From Lachnospiraceae bacterium UBA7182 (lineage in GTDB: Bacteria > Bacillota > Clostridia > Lachnospirales > Lachnospiraceae): a stretch of 64,000 nt of DNA. The position numbers and the translations under genes are program-made. Below, in pieces: positions 17,601-26,360 of this stretch. Under the pieces are notes generated by a model. The model did no database searches, was not told where the DNA came from, and saw nothing but the letters and a program-made list of their open reading frames with translations. The stretch covers positions 1 through 64,000 of the forward strand of contig DKVI01000021.1 of the NCBI GenBank assembly GCA_002491115.1. Reading direction: 5' to 3'. Positions within the stretch are counted from its first letter, which is position 1; every line of letters begins with the position of its first letter.

Positions 17601-20600
17601 ATCGCCCCGCAGCGTCCAGTTCAATGTCTTCTCTTCCTGTCCTTTTAAAGAATCGAAGGAAACGGTGTTTAAACTGCCTGTGTTGACCGTCTCCACAAGC
17701 GTCATTCCGTCCGGAACCTTTAACGTCACCTCATTACGGGTCAACTCAAACATCTCATCCGCGTGGTTCATAATATGAAGCTTCACGTCAAAAAACTCTT
17801 TTAAACAGGAAGCCTCCACAGGAACATCCAGGATCGCGATCAGCACGTTGTCAGCCCTGTCAATACTGCCCATACCTCCTGTACTGCCTGCACCTCCTGT
17901 ACCTCCCGTACCTCCGGATGACGCAGGACCTTTCACGTCGACCACCGACGGCGTCAGTTTCCTGGTTCCGTTGTCTGTATTAACAATCACTGTCTCATCC
18001 GAATAGATCGTATGGCCGTTTGTCATGATATGCATGGTCACCGGCCTGTTCCCGTAGGTAAGACGAAGCGTGATCTTTACGATCTGCTGGTTCGCCGGAT
18101 CCGCCACGTCGATGCCCGCCGCGATGATCTCGTCCAGCGTCATCCTGTGAACTTCAAAATCACCGGTGACGATGGGTTCTTCTATCACGGTCAATTCCAG
18201 ATCCGTCTCTGTGTTGGCTCTGACAATCACGGACTGCTTTACCGGAAGGAATCCGTCTTTATACGCACCCACGGCATACAGCCCGGCTTCTGCAATAAAA
18301 GTCGCGCGTCCGCGGGCATCCGTATATTGTACGTTTTCGGAAGTATTGTCCAGGTCAAAGTAAACGGGCATGTCGGACAGCGCCTGTCCGTTTGCATCCA
18401 CTGCTTTCACCGTGACGGTTCCCAGCATCTGTTCTTCAATGACCGTAATGTCTTTTTGGACCGCTGCCTCTTTTCCGGCGGCGTCCGAAACGGTCAACGT
18501 TACCGTATAAGTACCTGCTTTTTCATATCTGTGAACTGCTTTCGCGTTTTTGCCCGAAAGTTCTTCACCGTCCCCAAAGTCAAAATGCCAGGATACGATG
18601 CCAAGATCCGCGCAGGAAGCGGACGCGTCAAAAAGATACTCCGTCTTTTCCTTCATAACCGCGTCACAGGCAAGCGCCGCCGTCACTGTCGGCTCCACGG
18701 TCAGCCAGACCGCCCCGCTTTCTTTCGCGTGCGTATTGCCATACCGGTCAACCGCTTCTACTTTATAATAATAAGTCTGTCCCGGATCGGCGCTGTAGTC
18801 ATGATATTCATAGGAACTGCCTTCGGCGCTCCTTTGGGCAAGCATCGCATAGCTGCCTGTATCTGCTTTTCTGTAGATACGGTAGCCCGCGAGGTCTTCC
18901 TCGCCATTGCCGGTCCAGCTGACCGTAATCTTCTCCGTATCCCCTTTTGCGGACACCTGATTTACGCGCGGAGCCGTCAGATCCGCCACATAGGAAATAC
19001 TTTCCGTTGTCCGGAGCCCCTGGGCGTCTGTGACGGAAACAGTAAGGCGAAGCACGTCGCCGTCTTTCAGCTCCGCAGTCGGAAGAACCGCGCTGACTAC
19101 CTTATAGTAGTCGCCAATCTTTTCCTCGTCCAGCAGCGTCTTTACATCTGTGCCGTCATTTACCGTATAGGTAATCAAAACCCTGTCAAGCTTCCAGTTG
19201 TCGCTGACCATCAGACGGAAAGTACGGTTCGATACGCCTATGGTGCTTTCATCCGCCGGCGCATAGCTTAAGATCTCGGGCGCAGCCGTATCTTCCGGAA
19301 GCGTCCCCTGAACAGGCCCTGCCGCCTCGCTGATGTTTCCCGCCCTGTCGCGCGCAGCCAGTTTATAGGAATAGACTGTATTTTTCTCCACGGACCGGTC
19401 CTGATAATTCAGCACATACAGGCCGTCCGCCAGCCTGACATACGCCCCGTCTTCAGCGCTGCGGTACAAAATATAGCCGTCCAGATCTTCTTCCGTCCCC
19501 TGCGTCCAGCTTAAGCCGACCGCGCCTGTGACAGCGTCCGCTCTCAAGCCCTCCGGAGCGGCCGGAGGCGTACGGTCAATGATATACTGGACATAAGGCG
19601 CCCGATCTGACGTGTCGCTTTTATTTCCTTCTATGTCACAGGCTATTCCGCGGATATACAGACTGCCTTCCCGAAATCCGTCCAGCATGATCGTCCGCGA
19701 GGCAGTCTCTTCCTGCCTCTTTATGTCAAATGTAACCGTTTCATAATCTGTCCATACAGCCGCGTCGGGAGAGGTCTGGATCTGCATGGACGCAACCCCT
19801 GTATTGTCCGAAGCGGTTATCTTCACATCGATACTTTCATTGTAGTAATCGGCTTCCGGCGACATTTTTGTGATCACAGGCGCCGCCGTATCCTTCAAAG
19901 TGCGGACCGTAATGATTTTCGAAGGCTCTCCGCGATTCCCGAGCTGGTCGTAAGCGGTCACCTGATAACGGTATTCGGTATCGGACTTCAAATTGTAAAT
20001 ATTAACACCCAGCGTCCGGTAGACATCCTGCACGATCCTGGGCGGACCGGCAGGCGCCGGCTCTTCCACACGGAAAAACGAAAAATCCTGGTCCTTTACA
20101 TCGTTCCATCTTAAAGTAACCGTTGTGGCCGTGCTTTCATAAGACAGCCCTGTCACCTGCTCCGGACCGGTATTATCGATCTTATAATGGTATACAAGCC
20201 CGGTACTTACATTGCCTGCCGCGTCATAAGCCATGCCTTTTACATAGATTTCCGTATCCGCGTATTCCGCGGTGGACATTTGAAATCTGCAAAAGTCACC
20301 TTTCATGGATTTTAACTGTGTCCATGTCTCCCCTTTATCCAGGGACAGGTATAATTCGGTCTTTACAACCGCCACAGCATCCCAGGCCCGGGCGTACAGT
20401 TCTGCAATACCCCCGATTACGCTGCCGTTTGCCGGCGTAAGCTGCACGACCCGGGGCGCTTCTGTATCTGTCTTCGGCACAGCAACCGCGATATTCGACG
20501 GTTCGCCCTCCTGGGCAAAAGAGTTGACGCCTACGACATAATAATAGTACTTCTGATCCACGGCAGCTTTTGTGTCCGTATAAGTCAGCGTGTCCCTGCC

Positions 20601-23600
20601 GTATATCTTTTTCAGAAGCGTAAACTCGTCTTCATTCTCCCCCCGGCGGTAAATATGATATTTGGCGGTGTCCATCTCGTGGGCTTCCGGCCAGGAAAGG
20701 ACAATCTGATTCGTACCGCCGACAGCCATTACACCGGATAATGCTTCGGGGCGGGAATCATCATATATAACCGTGCCGGAACATGATCCTTTCTCCTTAT
20801 CGGCGTCTGTAAATTCAAACAGAATCGTGTACTCACCCGGAGTAACCGCTGTGATATCCCACAAGATTTTAAAAACGGCGCTGTCCTTTGACGTCTTGTC
20901 ATACTGTGTCAAATCTGTCCCGATCCTGACCTTTCTGCCATCTTCTCCTGTGTAATAAAAGCTTCCCGTACCTGATTTCAGATTGCCGGAATCCCGGACC
21001 TGCGCATAGAGATAACTGTCGGTCCTGCCGACTTTGTTTGACGAATGATCCGTATAGATCTTCGCAACGACGGGCAGACGGGGCGTAACCGTAAGGAAAG
21101 CCGCAGCCGTCTCGTCGCCGGACGCCGTATGGCCGGTAACCTTATATGTATACTCGATATCCGGTGATAAGTCCCGGTCTTCCCAAAACGGATCCGCCGT
21201 ATCGTCAATACAGACATCGTCTCTGTAAATATAATAGCCTGTTACCCGCTCATTGACCGACTTCGTCCATTTTAAGCCCGCGGAATGGCTGCGGACGTAT
21301 TCTGCCGTAAGGTTCGACACATGCAGGTTCATGGTGTCCGAAGAAAATACGACTTTTTCCGGTACATGGCTGCGCCATGCGTTTTCATATGCGGCTAAAT
21401 ACTCCGGCAGGGTGTAGATCGTCGTCAGAGCGGAAAAGCCGCGGCTTCCAAAAAGGTCAGATATATAATCACTTTTCGTTGCAGAGACAGAGTTGTTAAT
21501 AACAGGGACTGCAGGCCCCAGAAACGTGACTCTCTCCACACCGGAACAGGAACCAAACGCAACCAGGTTGTTATAGGCGTTGCTGTAAATATTCTTTACC
21601 CCGGTTCCAAATATAACTTCGGAAATTCCCTTACAGTAATAAAACGCCTCTCTGTCCAGCGTCTTTATACTGTCAGGGATGGTCAACGTCCCCGTAAAAC
21701 CGCTGCAGCCAGAAAAAGTCCCATAAGTAACTGTTTCCATCTTTTCTGAAAGGGTCAGCGTTCCGTCAAACCCGCTGCAACTTTGGAACGCGTAAGACCC
21801 GATGCTGACCACACTGTCGGGAATCCTCAGAGAGCCTGTAAATCCTTTACAATTATAAAACGCATATTCCCCTATACCGGTCAGCCCCGTCGGCAGGATC
21901 AACTCTCCGGACAGGCCGCTGCAGCCGTAAAATGTCCTCTCTTTGATCTCCTCTACACCGTCCGGGATATGCAGGCCTCCCTTTAAACTGCAGCAGTTGT
22001 AAAACGCATAATCCCCTATGGAATTAACACTGTCCGGAATGACAATGCCTTTTAATGCCGTACAGCCACGGAACGCGGCACTTTCTATGGCCGTCAGCCC
22101 TGCAGGGAAAGTAACGTTTTCTATCTCTGTATTGTTTAAGAACGCATTCTCTCCGATCGCTGTGATGTTTTCGGGAATTGGCACATCCGTTTCCTCTCCC
22201 ATGTAGGCGATCAGGACACCGTCCTTAATTATAAAGTCTTCCGCTCCCGTCTCCCTGATCCTTGTCTTTGCCTGCAGGCAGGCGCCGTATGCCAACGAAT
22301 ACGCCTCATAACACCCTGCCGGAACATAGACAGTTGTAAGAGATGAAAAGCAACTGCTTCCAAAAAGGTCGGAGATATAATCCTTGTGACTGCTCGTTGC
22401 AGAGACAGAACTGCTGATCACAGGAACGGCGGACCCCAGAAACGTAACTGTTTCCACACCGGAACAATTCCCGAACGTACGAACGCTGCTGTAGGAACTG
22501 CAAATGTTCGTTACCCCGCTTCCAAATACAATTTCAGTAATCCTTTTGCAATTATAAAACGCTCCTCTGTCCAGCGTTTTTATACTGTCAGGGATGGTCA
22601 GCGTCCCCATAAAGCCTGTACAGCCATAAAAAGTCTCATAAGCAACTGTCTCCATCTTTTTTGAAAGAGTCAGTGTTCCGATAAATCCGCTGCAATTTTG
22701 GAACGCGTAAGACCCGATACTGACCACGCTGTCGGGAATCCTCAAAGATCCTGTAAAGCCTTTACAATTATAAAACGCATATTCCCCTATACTGGTCAGC
22801 CCCTCTGGCAGGATCAGTTCCCCGGACAGGCCACTGCAGCCGTAAAATGTTCTCTCTTTGATCTCCCTCACGCCAGCCGGGATATGCAAGCCACCGCTTA
22901 GGCCGCTGCAGTTATCAAACGCATATTCCCCTATAGAATTGACACTGTCCGGAAGGGCAATGCCTTTCAATCCTGTACAGCCATGGAATGCATAACGTCC
23001 AATAGCTGTCAGCCCTGTGGGAAAGGTAACGCTTTCTATCGCTGTATCGTTTAAGAACGCATTCTCTCCGATCTCTGTGACAGTATCCGGGATTTTTACA
23101 TCCACTTTATCTCCCATGTAGGCGATCAGGACGCCGTCCTTAACTATAAAGTCCCCCGCCCCCGTCTCCCTGATCTTTGTCTTTGCCTGCAGGTACGCGC
23201 CATATGCCGACGAGTACGCCTCATAGCATCCCGCCGGAACATAGACAGTTTTAAGAGATGATAAGCAGCTGCTTCCGAAAAGGTCAGAGATGTAATCTTT
23301 GTGACTGTTAGTTGCAGAGACAGAACTGCTGATTACAGGAACGGCAGACCCCAGAAACGTGACTGTTTCCACACCGGAACAATTCCCGAACGTACGACCG
23401 CTGCTGTAGGAACTGCAAATGTTCGTTACCCCGATCCCAAATACAATTTCGGTAATCTTTCTGCAGTTATCAAACGCCCCTCTGTCCAGCGTCTTTATAC
23501 TGTCAGGAATAGTCAGCGTCCCTATAAAGCCTGTACAGCCGTCAAAAGTCTCATAAGCAACTGTCTCCATCTTTTCTGAAAGGGTCAGTGTTCCGTTAAA

Positions 23601-26258
23601 CCCGCTGCAATTTTGGAACGCATAAGACCCGATACTGGCCACACTGTCGGGAATCCTCAAAGATCCTGTAAAGCCTTTACAATTGTTGAATGCATATTCC
23701 CCTATACTGGTCAGCCCTTCTGGCAGGGTCAGTTCCCCGGACAGGCCGCTGCAGCCCTCAAACGTATGCGCTTTGATCTCTCCCACGCCAGCCGGGATAT
23801 ACAAACCACCGCTTAGACTGCTGCAGTTGAAAAACGCATATTCTCCTATGGAATTGACACTGTCCGGAAGGGTAATGCTTTTTAATCCCGTACAGCCACA
23901 GAACGCATAACGTCCAATAGTTGTCAGCCCTGTAGGGAAGACGACGCTTTCTATCCCTGTATCGTTTAAGAATGCATTCTCTCCGATCTCTGTGATGTTT
24001 TCGGGAATTGACACATCCGTTTTATCTCCCATGTAGGCGATCAGGACGTCGTCCTTAACTATAAAGTCCCCTGCCCCCGTCTCCCTGATCTTTGTCTTTG
24101 CCTGCAGACAGGCGCCGTATGCCGACGAGTACGCTTCATAACACCCTGCCGGAACATAGACAGTTTTAAGAGATAATAAGCAGCTGCTTCCAAAAAGGTC
24201 GGAGATGTAATCCTTGTGACTGCTCGTTGCAGAGACAGAACTGCTGATTACAGGAACGGCAAGCCCCAGAAACGTGACTGTTTCCACACCGGAACAATCC
24301 CCGAACGTACGACCGCTGCTGTAGGAACTGCAAATGTTCGTTACCCCGGTTCCAAATACAATTTTGGTAATCTTTCTGCAGTTATCAAACGCCCCTCTAT
24401 CCAGCGTCTTTATACTGTCAGGGATGGTCAGCGTCCCCATAAAGCCTGTACAGTCTTCAAAAGTTTCATAAGCAACTGTTTCCATCTTTCCTGACAATGT
24501 CAGTGTTCCGTTAAATCCGCTGCATCCGGAGAATGCACACTGCCCTGCCTTTTCCACACTGTCAGGGATCCTCAAAGATCCTGTAAAGCCTTTACAATTG
24601 TAAAACGCATATTCCCCTATACTGGTCAGCCCCTCTGGCAAAACCAGCTCCCCGGACAGTCCACTGCAGCCCTCAAACGTATGCTCTTTGATCTCCCCCA
24701 CACCAGCCGGGATCTCCAGTCTGCCGTTTAAGCTGCTGCAATTATAAAACGCATAACTCCCCAGGCTGGCCAGACTTTTTGGCAGTATAAACGTCCCCAC
24801 CGAGCCGTCCGGGTCCTCCGGCAGCGCAGGCGATCCTGCCAGACTGCTGCAGTTATAAAATGCATAATCCCCTATGGAAGTCACTTCATCCGGAAGATTC
24901 ACGTTCTTCAGCGCCGTGCAGCCCCGGAAAGCAGAGTTTCCGATCTCCGTCAGGCCTTCAGGCAAGGTGACTTTTTTCACTGTTCCGTTATTTAAAAACG
25001 CATGGTTCCCAATCTTTTTCACATCTGCGGGAACCGTCACCTCTTCATTATCCCCTGTATAAGCGACCAGAACATGATCCTCAATGACCAGGCCTTCTGC
25101 CCCGGCCTCCTCTACTGTTTTGATCCTCGTTTTATCCTGCAGAGAATCTCCATATGCCAAAGCATAGTCTCCATAGGAACCTGCCGGTACAAAGATAGTG
25201 GACAGATTCGGAAAAATACTGCTTCCAAAAAGAGTTTCTATACAACTGACATTACTGTCTGGCGCCTCAACTGAACGATTAACAACAGGAACTTTCGTTC
25301 CTGTAAACGTGATTGTTTCCACGCTGGTGCAATTTTCGAATGCGCAATAACCGCTGTTGGTGTTGCTGAAAATATTTGTCAGATGCTCTCCCATCTCAAT
25401 CGCAGAGATTTTATTCCATCCGTAAAACGCCCTGCTTTGTATCGACACCACATTGTCAGGAATCTCCAGTGTTCCTGTAAAACCGGTACAGCCATTGAAA
25501 GTATCAGGACTGACCGTAGTCATATTTTCAGAGAGCGTCAGCTTCCCGCCAAAGCCGCTGCAGCCATAAAACGCGTAATTCTTCACCTCAGTCACGCTGT
25601 CGGGAATCACCAGGTCGCCTTTTAAACCGCTGCAATTGTAAAAAGCGCCGTGCCCGATACTGGTCACACTGTCAGGAATCGAGATATGCTCCAACGCGCT
25701 GCAGTCTTTAAACGCGCTGTCGCCAATCTTTTTTAACCCATCGGGCAGCGTCACATTCTTTAAACCGGTCCTGCCCGAAAACACTTCCTTCCCGATCTCA
25801 GTCACCGTATCAGGGATGGCAATCTCCGTATCCGACCCTGTGTAAGCTGTCAGAACCCCGTTCTGATCAACCGTAAAATCTCCTTTTATGTCTTCCGAAG
25901 CCGTGTCGGCCAAATCCTGCAGGTTTTCTTCCTCTTTATTATCAGACATGTCCTCTGCTTCGCCGCTTCCCGGATTCTCCGCCGGTTCTTCTTTGATTTT
26001 CTCATCAGACGCAGAATCTTCCTTCCCGCCGGTTTCTTCTGTGTCGTCCGCTTCCGCAGGATCCTGTTCTGCCGGCTCTGCAGATTTCTGTTCCTCCGGC
26101 TTCGCGGACTTTTGTTTCTCCGGCTTCACGGATTCCTGTTCTTCTGCGGTTTCCGCCGCAGGCGCGGCATATACGGCCTGCTCTATTCCTGTATTCATAC
26201 ATAGCAGCACGCCGCACAGCAGGCCTGCCATAAATCTTTTCATATTTCCTTTTATCAT
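11580..26258 (-). CDS. Giant secreted BspA-like LRR / fibronectin-III / InlB-repeat surface protein
   Basis: About 4,890 residues. The start MIKGNMKRF (26258) has GGAG upstream; an ATG at 26273 is the alternative. A signal peptide (GLLCGVLLCM...AVYAAPAA) is followed by an acidic Glu/Lys-rich linker to about residue 120. LRR_5 (BspA-type) blocks run to about 1620, then several fibronectin-III/Ig-like modules from about 1650. A PKD-like domain (FDFGDGEELSG) lies near 2540-2610, a carboxypeptidase-regulatory-like domain near 2620-2690, and a Gly/Thr-rich hinge near 2790. A long unassigned region with a CARDB-like segment near 3900-4020 follows. Three InlB B-type repeats of 267 bp lie near 4130-4380, then MBG-like repeats. 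No LPxTG motif was found. The final 20 or so residues are translated from sequence antisense to udk. It is likely an adhesin or cell-surface scaffold; binding target unknown. Confidence 0.9.
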   Translation of the reverse strand: MIKGNMKRFMAGLLCGVLLCMNTGIEQAVYAAPAAETAEEQESVKPEKQKSAKPEEQKSAEPAEQDPAEADDTEETGGKEDSASDEKIKEEPAENPGSGEAEDMSDNKEEENLQDLADTASEDIKGDFTVDQNGVLTAYTGSDTEIAIPDTVTEIGKEVFSGRTGLKNVTLPDGLKKIGDSAFKDCSALEHISIPDSVTSIGHGAFYNCSGLKGDLVIPDSVTEVKNYAFYGCSGFGGKLTLSENMTTVSPDTFNGCTGFTGTLEIPDNVVSIQSRAFYGWNKISAIEMGEHLTNIFSNTNSGYCAFENCTSVETITFTGTKVPVVNRSVEAPDSNVSCIETLFGSSIFPNLSTIFVPAGSYGDYALAYGDSLQDKTRIKTVEEAGAEGLVIEDHVLVAYTGDNEEVTVPADVKKIGNHAFLNNGTVKKVTLPEGLTEIGNSAFRGCTALKNVNLPDEVTSIGDYAFYNCSSLAGSPALPEDPDGSVGTFILPKSLASLGSYAFYNCSSLNGRLEIPAGVGEIKEHTFEGCSGLSGELVLPEGLTSIGEYAFYNCKGFTGSLRIPDSVEKAGQCAFSGCSGFNGTLTLSGKMETVAYETFEDCTGFMGTLTIPDSIKTLDRGAFDNCRKITKIVFGTGVTNICSSYSSGRTFGDCSGVETVTFLGLAVPVISSSVSATSSHKDYISDLFGSSCLLSLKTVYVPAGCYEAYSSAYGACLQAKTKIRETGAGDFIVKDDVLIAYMGDKTDVSIPENITEIGENAFLNDTGIESVVFPTGLTTIGRYAFCGCTGLKSITLPDSVNSIGEYAFFNCSSLSGGLYIPAGVGEIKAHTFEGCSGLSGELTLPEGLTSIGEYAFNNCKGFTGSLRIPDSVASIGSYAFQNCSGFNGTLTLSEKMETVAYETFDGCTGFIGTLTIPDSIKTLDRGAFDNCRKITEIVFGIGVTNICSSYSSGRTFGNCSGVETVTFLGSAVPVISSSVSATNSHKDYISDLFGSSCLSSLKTVYVPAGCYEAYSSAYGAYLQAKTKIRETGAGDFIVKDGVLIAYMGDKVDVKIPDTVTEIGENAFLNDTAIESVTFPTGLTAIGRYAFHGCTGLKGIALPDSVNSIGEYAFDNCSGLSGGLHIPAGVREIKERTFYGCSGLSGELILPEGLTSIGEYAFYNCKGFTGSLRIPDSVVSIGSYAFQNCSGFIGTLTLSKKMETVAYETFYGCTGFMGTLTIPDSIKTLDRGAFYNCKRITEIVFGSGVTNICSSYSSVRTFGNCSGVETVTFLGSAVPVISSSVSATSSHKDYISDLFGSSCFSSLTTVYVPAGCYEAYSLAYGACLQAKTRIRETGAEDFIIKDGVLIAYMGEETDVPIPENITAIGENAFLNNTEIENVTFPAGLTAIESAAFRGCTALKGIVIPDSVNSIGDYAFYNCCSLKGGLHIPDGVEEIKERTFYGCSGLSGELILPTGLTGIGEYAFYNCKGFTGSLRIPDSVVSIGSYAFQSCSGFDGTLTLSEKMETVTYGTFSGCSGFTGTLTIPDSIKTLDREAFYYCKGISEVIFGTGVKNIYSNAYNNLVAFGSCSGVERVTFLGPAVPVINNSVSATKSDYISDLFGSRGFSALTTIYTLPEYLAAYENAWRSHVPEKVVFSSDTMNLHVSNLTAEYVRSHSAGLKWTKSVNERVTGYYIYRDDVCIDDTADPFWEDRDLSPDIEYTYKVTGHTASGDETAAAFLTVTPRLPVVAKIYTDHSSNKVGRTDSYLYAQVRDSGNLKSGTGSFYYTGEDGRKVRIGTDLTQYDKTSKDSAVFKILWDITAVTPGEYTILFEFTDADKEKGSCSGTVIYDDSRPEALSGVMAVGGTNQIVLSWPEAHEMDTAKYHIYRRGENEDEFTLLKKIYGRDTLTYTDTKAAVDQKYYYYVVGVNSFAQEGEPSNIAVAVPKTDTEAPRVVQLTPANGSVIGGIAELYARAWDAVAVVKTELYLSLDKGETWTQLKSMKGDFCRFQMSTAEYADTEIYVKGMAYDAAGNVSTGLVYHYKIDNTGPEQVTGLSYESTATTVTLRWNDVKDQDFSFFRVEEPAPAGPPRIVQDVYRTLGVNIYNLKSDTEYRYQVTAYDQLGNRGEPSKIITVRTLKDTAAPVITKMSPEADYYNESIDVKITASDNTGVASMQIQTSPDAAVWTDYETVTFDIKRQEETASRTIMLDGFREGSLYIRGIACDIEGNKSDTSDRAPYVQYIIDRTPPAAPEGLRADAVTGAVGLSWTQGTEEDLDGYILYRSAEDGAYVRLADGLYVLNYQDRSVEKNTVYSYKLAARDRAGNISEAAGPVQGTLPEDTAAPEILSYAPADESTIGVSNRTFRLMVSDNWKLDRVLITYTVNDGTDVKTLLDEEKIGDYYKVVSAVLPTAELKDGDVLRLTVSVTDAQGLRTTESISYVADLTAPRVNQVSAKGDTEKITVSWTGNGEEDLAGYRIYRKADTGSYAMLAQRSAEGSSYEYHDYSADPGQTYYYKVEAVDRYGNTHAKESGAVWLTVEPTVTAALACDAVMKEKTEYLFDASASCADLGIVSWHFDFGDGEELSGKNAKAVHRYEKAGTYTVTLTVSDAAGKEAAVQKDITVIEEQMLGTVTVKAVDANGQALSDMPVYFDLDNTSENVQYTDARGRATFIAEAGLYAVGAYKDGFLPVKQSVIVRANTETDLELTVIEEPIVTGDFEVHRMTLDEIIAAGIDVADPANQQIVKITLRLTYGNRPVTMHIMTNGHTIYSDETVIVNTDNGTRKLTPSVVDVKGPASSGGTGGTGGAGSTGGMGSIDRADNVLIAILDVPVEASCLKEFFDVKLHIMNHADEMFELTRNEVTLKVPDGMTLVETVNTGSLNTVSFDSLKGQEEKTLNWTLRGDIAGEYDLEAVYTAVLDQFNAPVEAVFKTEAPIKVYGLDSLKLIVDIDKYILDGAFYFNMSLENKGETDLYLPAMNIMDNVIDVYEYPASETPGGEPVKPEVTLLKTLLQKAEEEPEELDPDAVLRTLSPEYRYTKKYICRDSITTDSFAALRRAVYEIAGGLGIEVEVNVKSIGDEPTHGILVADDDREPIMDAVVKVDDVEYKSDVDGTVKVTELGFRTVEVSAPGRQTRKFRYTLDEGRVRTFFLPKDDTQGRPYFTMIENVAWEEDFLTQRQYYTEGAETEVTLEISANWRGKTPGRYVFYQTDKNGRTVKRKEGSGGTITLKPGKDFKPRLKVKAILYAADGTASKPIDTGIEISKKWVPIDTPETPDLDEMTSFTLMPDVDAEITDDKLREVLPASWSLRMGKLPVDMERTDEEDGTYSYKVLIGFKDDEHVKNVETGWEEFKDNIEEARTCKDRRQKILDEYNDALDSVTYDFQVSVKFKAMGYAEVTFNAAGDLVKSEGGLLLEMSKSVKIGQTFLAGPVPFYLELELGMKMENSIALAYTPEEKLHMAGSLEFTIPDIKVGGGLGVSGVAQAGVEGSGGIKIQVVPNFTGDLDMSLAIKIKLLFFVDYEWEIAHRPPTHLWGKEKGRSITSYALNHMSEGNLSLTSDEYASEKADWNAAGPVLQEWVMPGTMPELFTAGGKRLMLFQTNINGMARLVYSVYENGGWSGPRTVSEIETDDLYYAAAVSEDSLCVVWQKLSGPVDKDNMDAGTLLQKMAESSEIYAAKWNGDGFGEAVRLTENTSMDMLPKLAVHNGSVTAAWVTNADHAVLEESDYTINCATCTDGQWSAASELLKGHGSVTELSVGYCGDLLTAVYMEDDKIRSSAGGGASLAQDGLVNGLQFTGKEFLWNTDGVLCSYTPSGGMVKFTDGTAAVGANYRVLRTGSRTAAVWMENESGRSVIYASMLTGDHWSDAIELFDFDGYSLMFYDVELSGEGVWSVIADAVSGADREEKTSLLFKEREPVRDIKLDYAFADEFGYKDNVQPVDIAVTNLGEDTVESFHVSVTKADKTVLYEQSHACRIEPGARECFTLDVDASEITGETELTVYVDAGSECDYKNNSFSAVTGRVDADIELEYYYSGDSVLIDAVVTNNSRIGANAVLSITEDDKSGKVLETAELGTVVYGEEIRHTFSVDISDLDFRGASAKYYVFTVSSRENDYNSQNNSAIGIIYNDEYESGGDDPVQEDTVSVTFDLQGHGTSPEDYAGYTGIEPGSRISRPTDPEAEGYVFTGWYKDAGCTALWDFENDTVQADLVLYAGWKEEQKEKPPEIPEEKVTVNVTFDLQGHGKAPEDYAGCTKVEAGSRISRPTDPEAESYVFTGWYKDAGCTVLWDFENDTIQTDLVLYAGWKEEQKEKPPEIPEEKVTVNVTFDLQGHGKAPEDYAGYTKVEAGSRISRPPDPKAGGYVFTGWYKDAGCTALWDFENDTAETDMILYAGWEIDYDYDGILEDDMPADGNTQGLWIAGEKSYTYTGAVIKPDVRVYYNEKRLKVGRDYTLSYKNNKAAGGSGKKAPQIIVKGRGNYAGTLKETFEIEQAELDVSCMVASDSYPKGKAYTPSVMLDGNMLKAKTDYTLTYHRAEDDSLLKKRPTTPGSYFMRVVGKGSCKGTFDFPFIVSEQGAAGISKGKASVGSMDYRGGYPDVSLSVGGKKLTYDTDYTVRFSNTDTAGTAMAVFLGKGNYTGTLKKTFKVRPIVLKAENISMAGPVACEKGGAQPEVTVTVGGEKLIEGTDYTVSYKGNTKVTKNAKAVIKGKGNYSGSRTVIFEIVPGDLNAEGVRIFVSDTAPGGKPAVTVFDTNGKKLSSGSDYTAEMDRDAHTVTIVGGKNGLYTADPPVVCEYQELDADKVITSAALNKRAEDFPKKFEYTENGVELDKEWLTVKAGSHTLSSDEFEIIGYISNVQKGTAAVVVQGTGEYGGTKILNFKIQSRSLPSAVRWITSLLSGREVILDPASTVSWT
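21400..24900 (-). repeat. Four tandem 915-bp LRR units inside the giant gene
   Basis: The plus-strand motif GT(C/T)TTTATACTGTCAGG starts at 21661, 22576, 23491 and 24406, a period of exactly 915 bp each time (305 codons, in frame). Each unit carries a start strand (FIVKDGVLIAYMG-like), several LRR_5 repeats, the ITEIVFG-like strand and the FGSSC...YVPAGCYEAYS cap. The units are highly similar at the DNA level, indicating recent duplication, and would favour copy-number change by recombination. Boundaries are approximate. Confidence 0.85.
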
Positions 26259-26360
26259 TAATACATTCTCCATACTGCCCGTGTTAAATCATCATTTTTA
26301 TTTTGCTTCATTTTTCCGCCTGCTTTCGCCTCAGGAAGACCGGCGGCTGAGCGGCCATCT

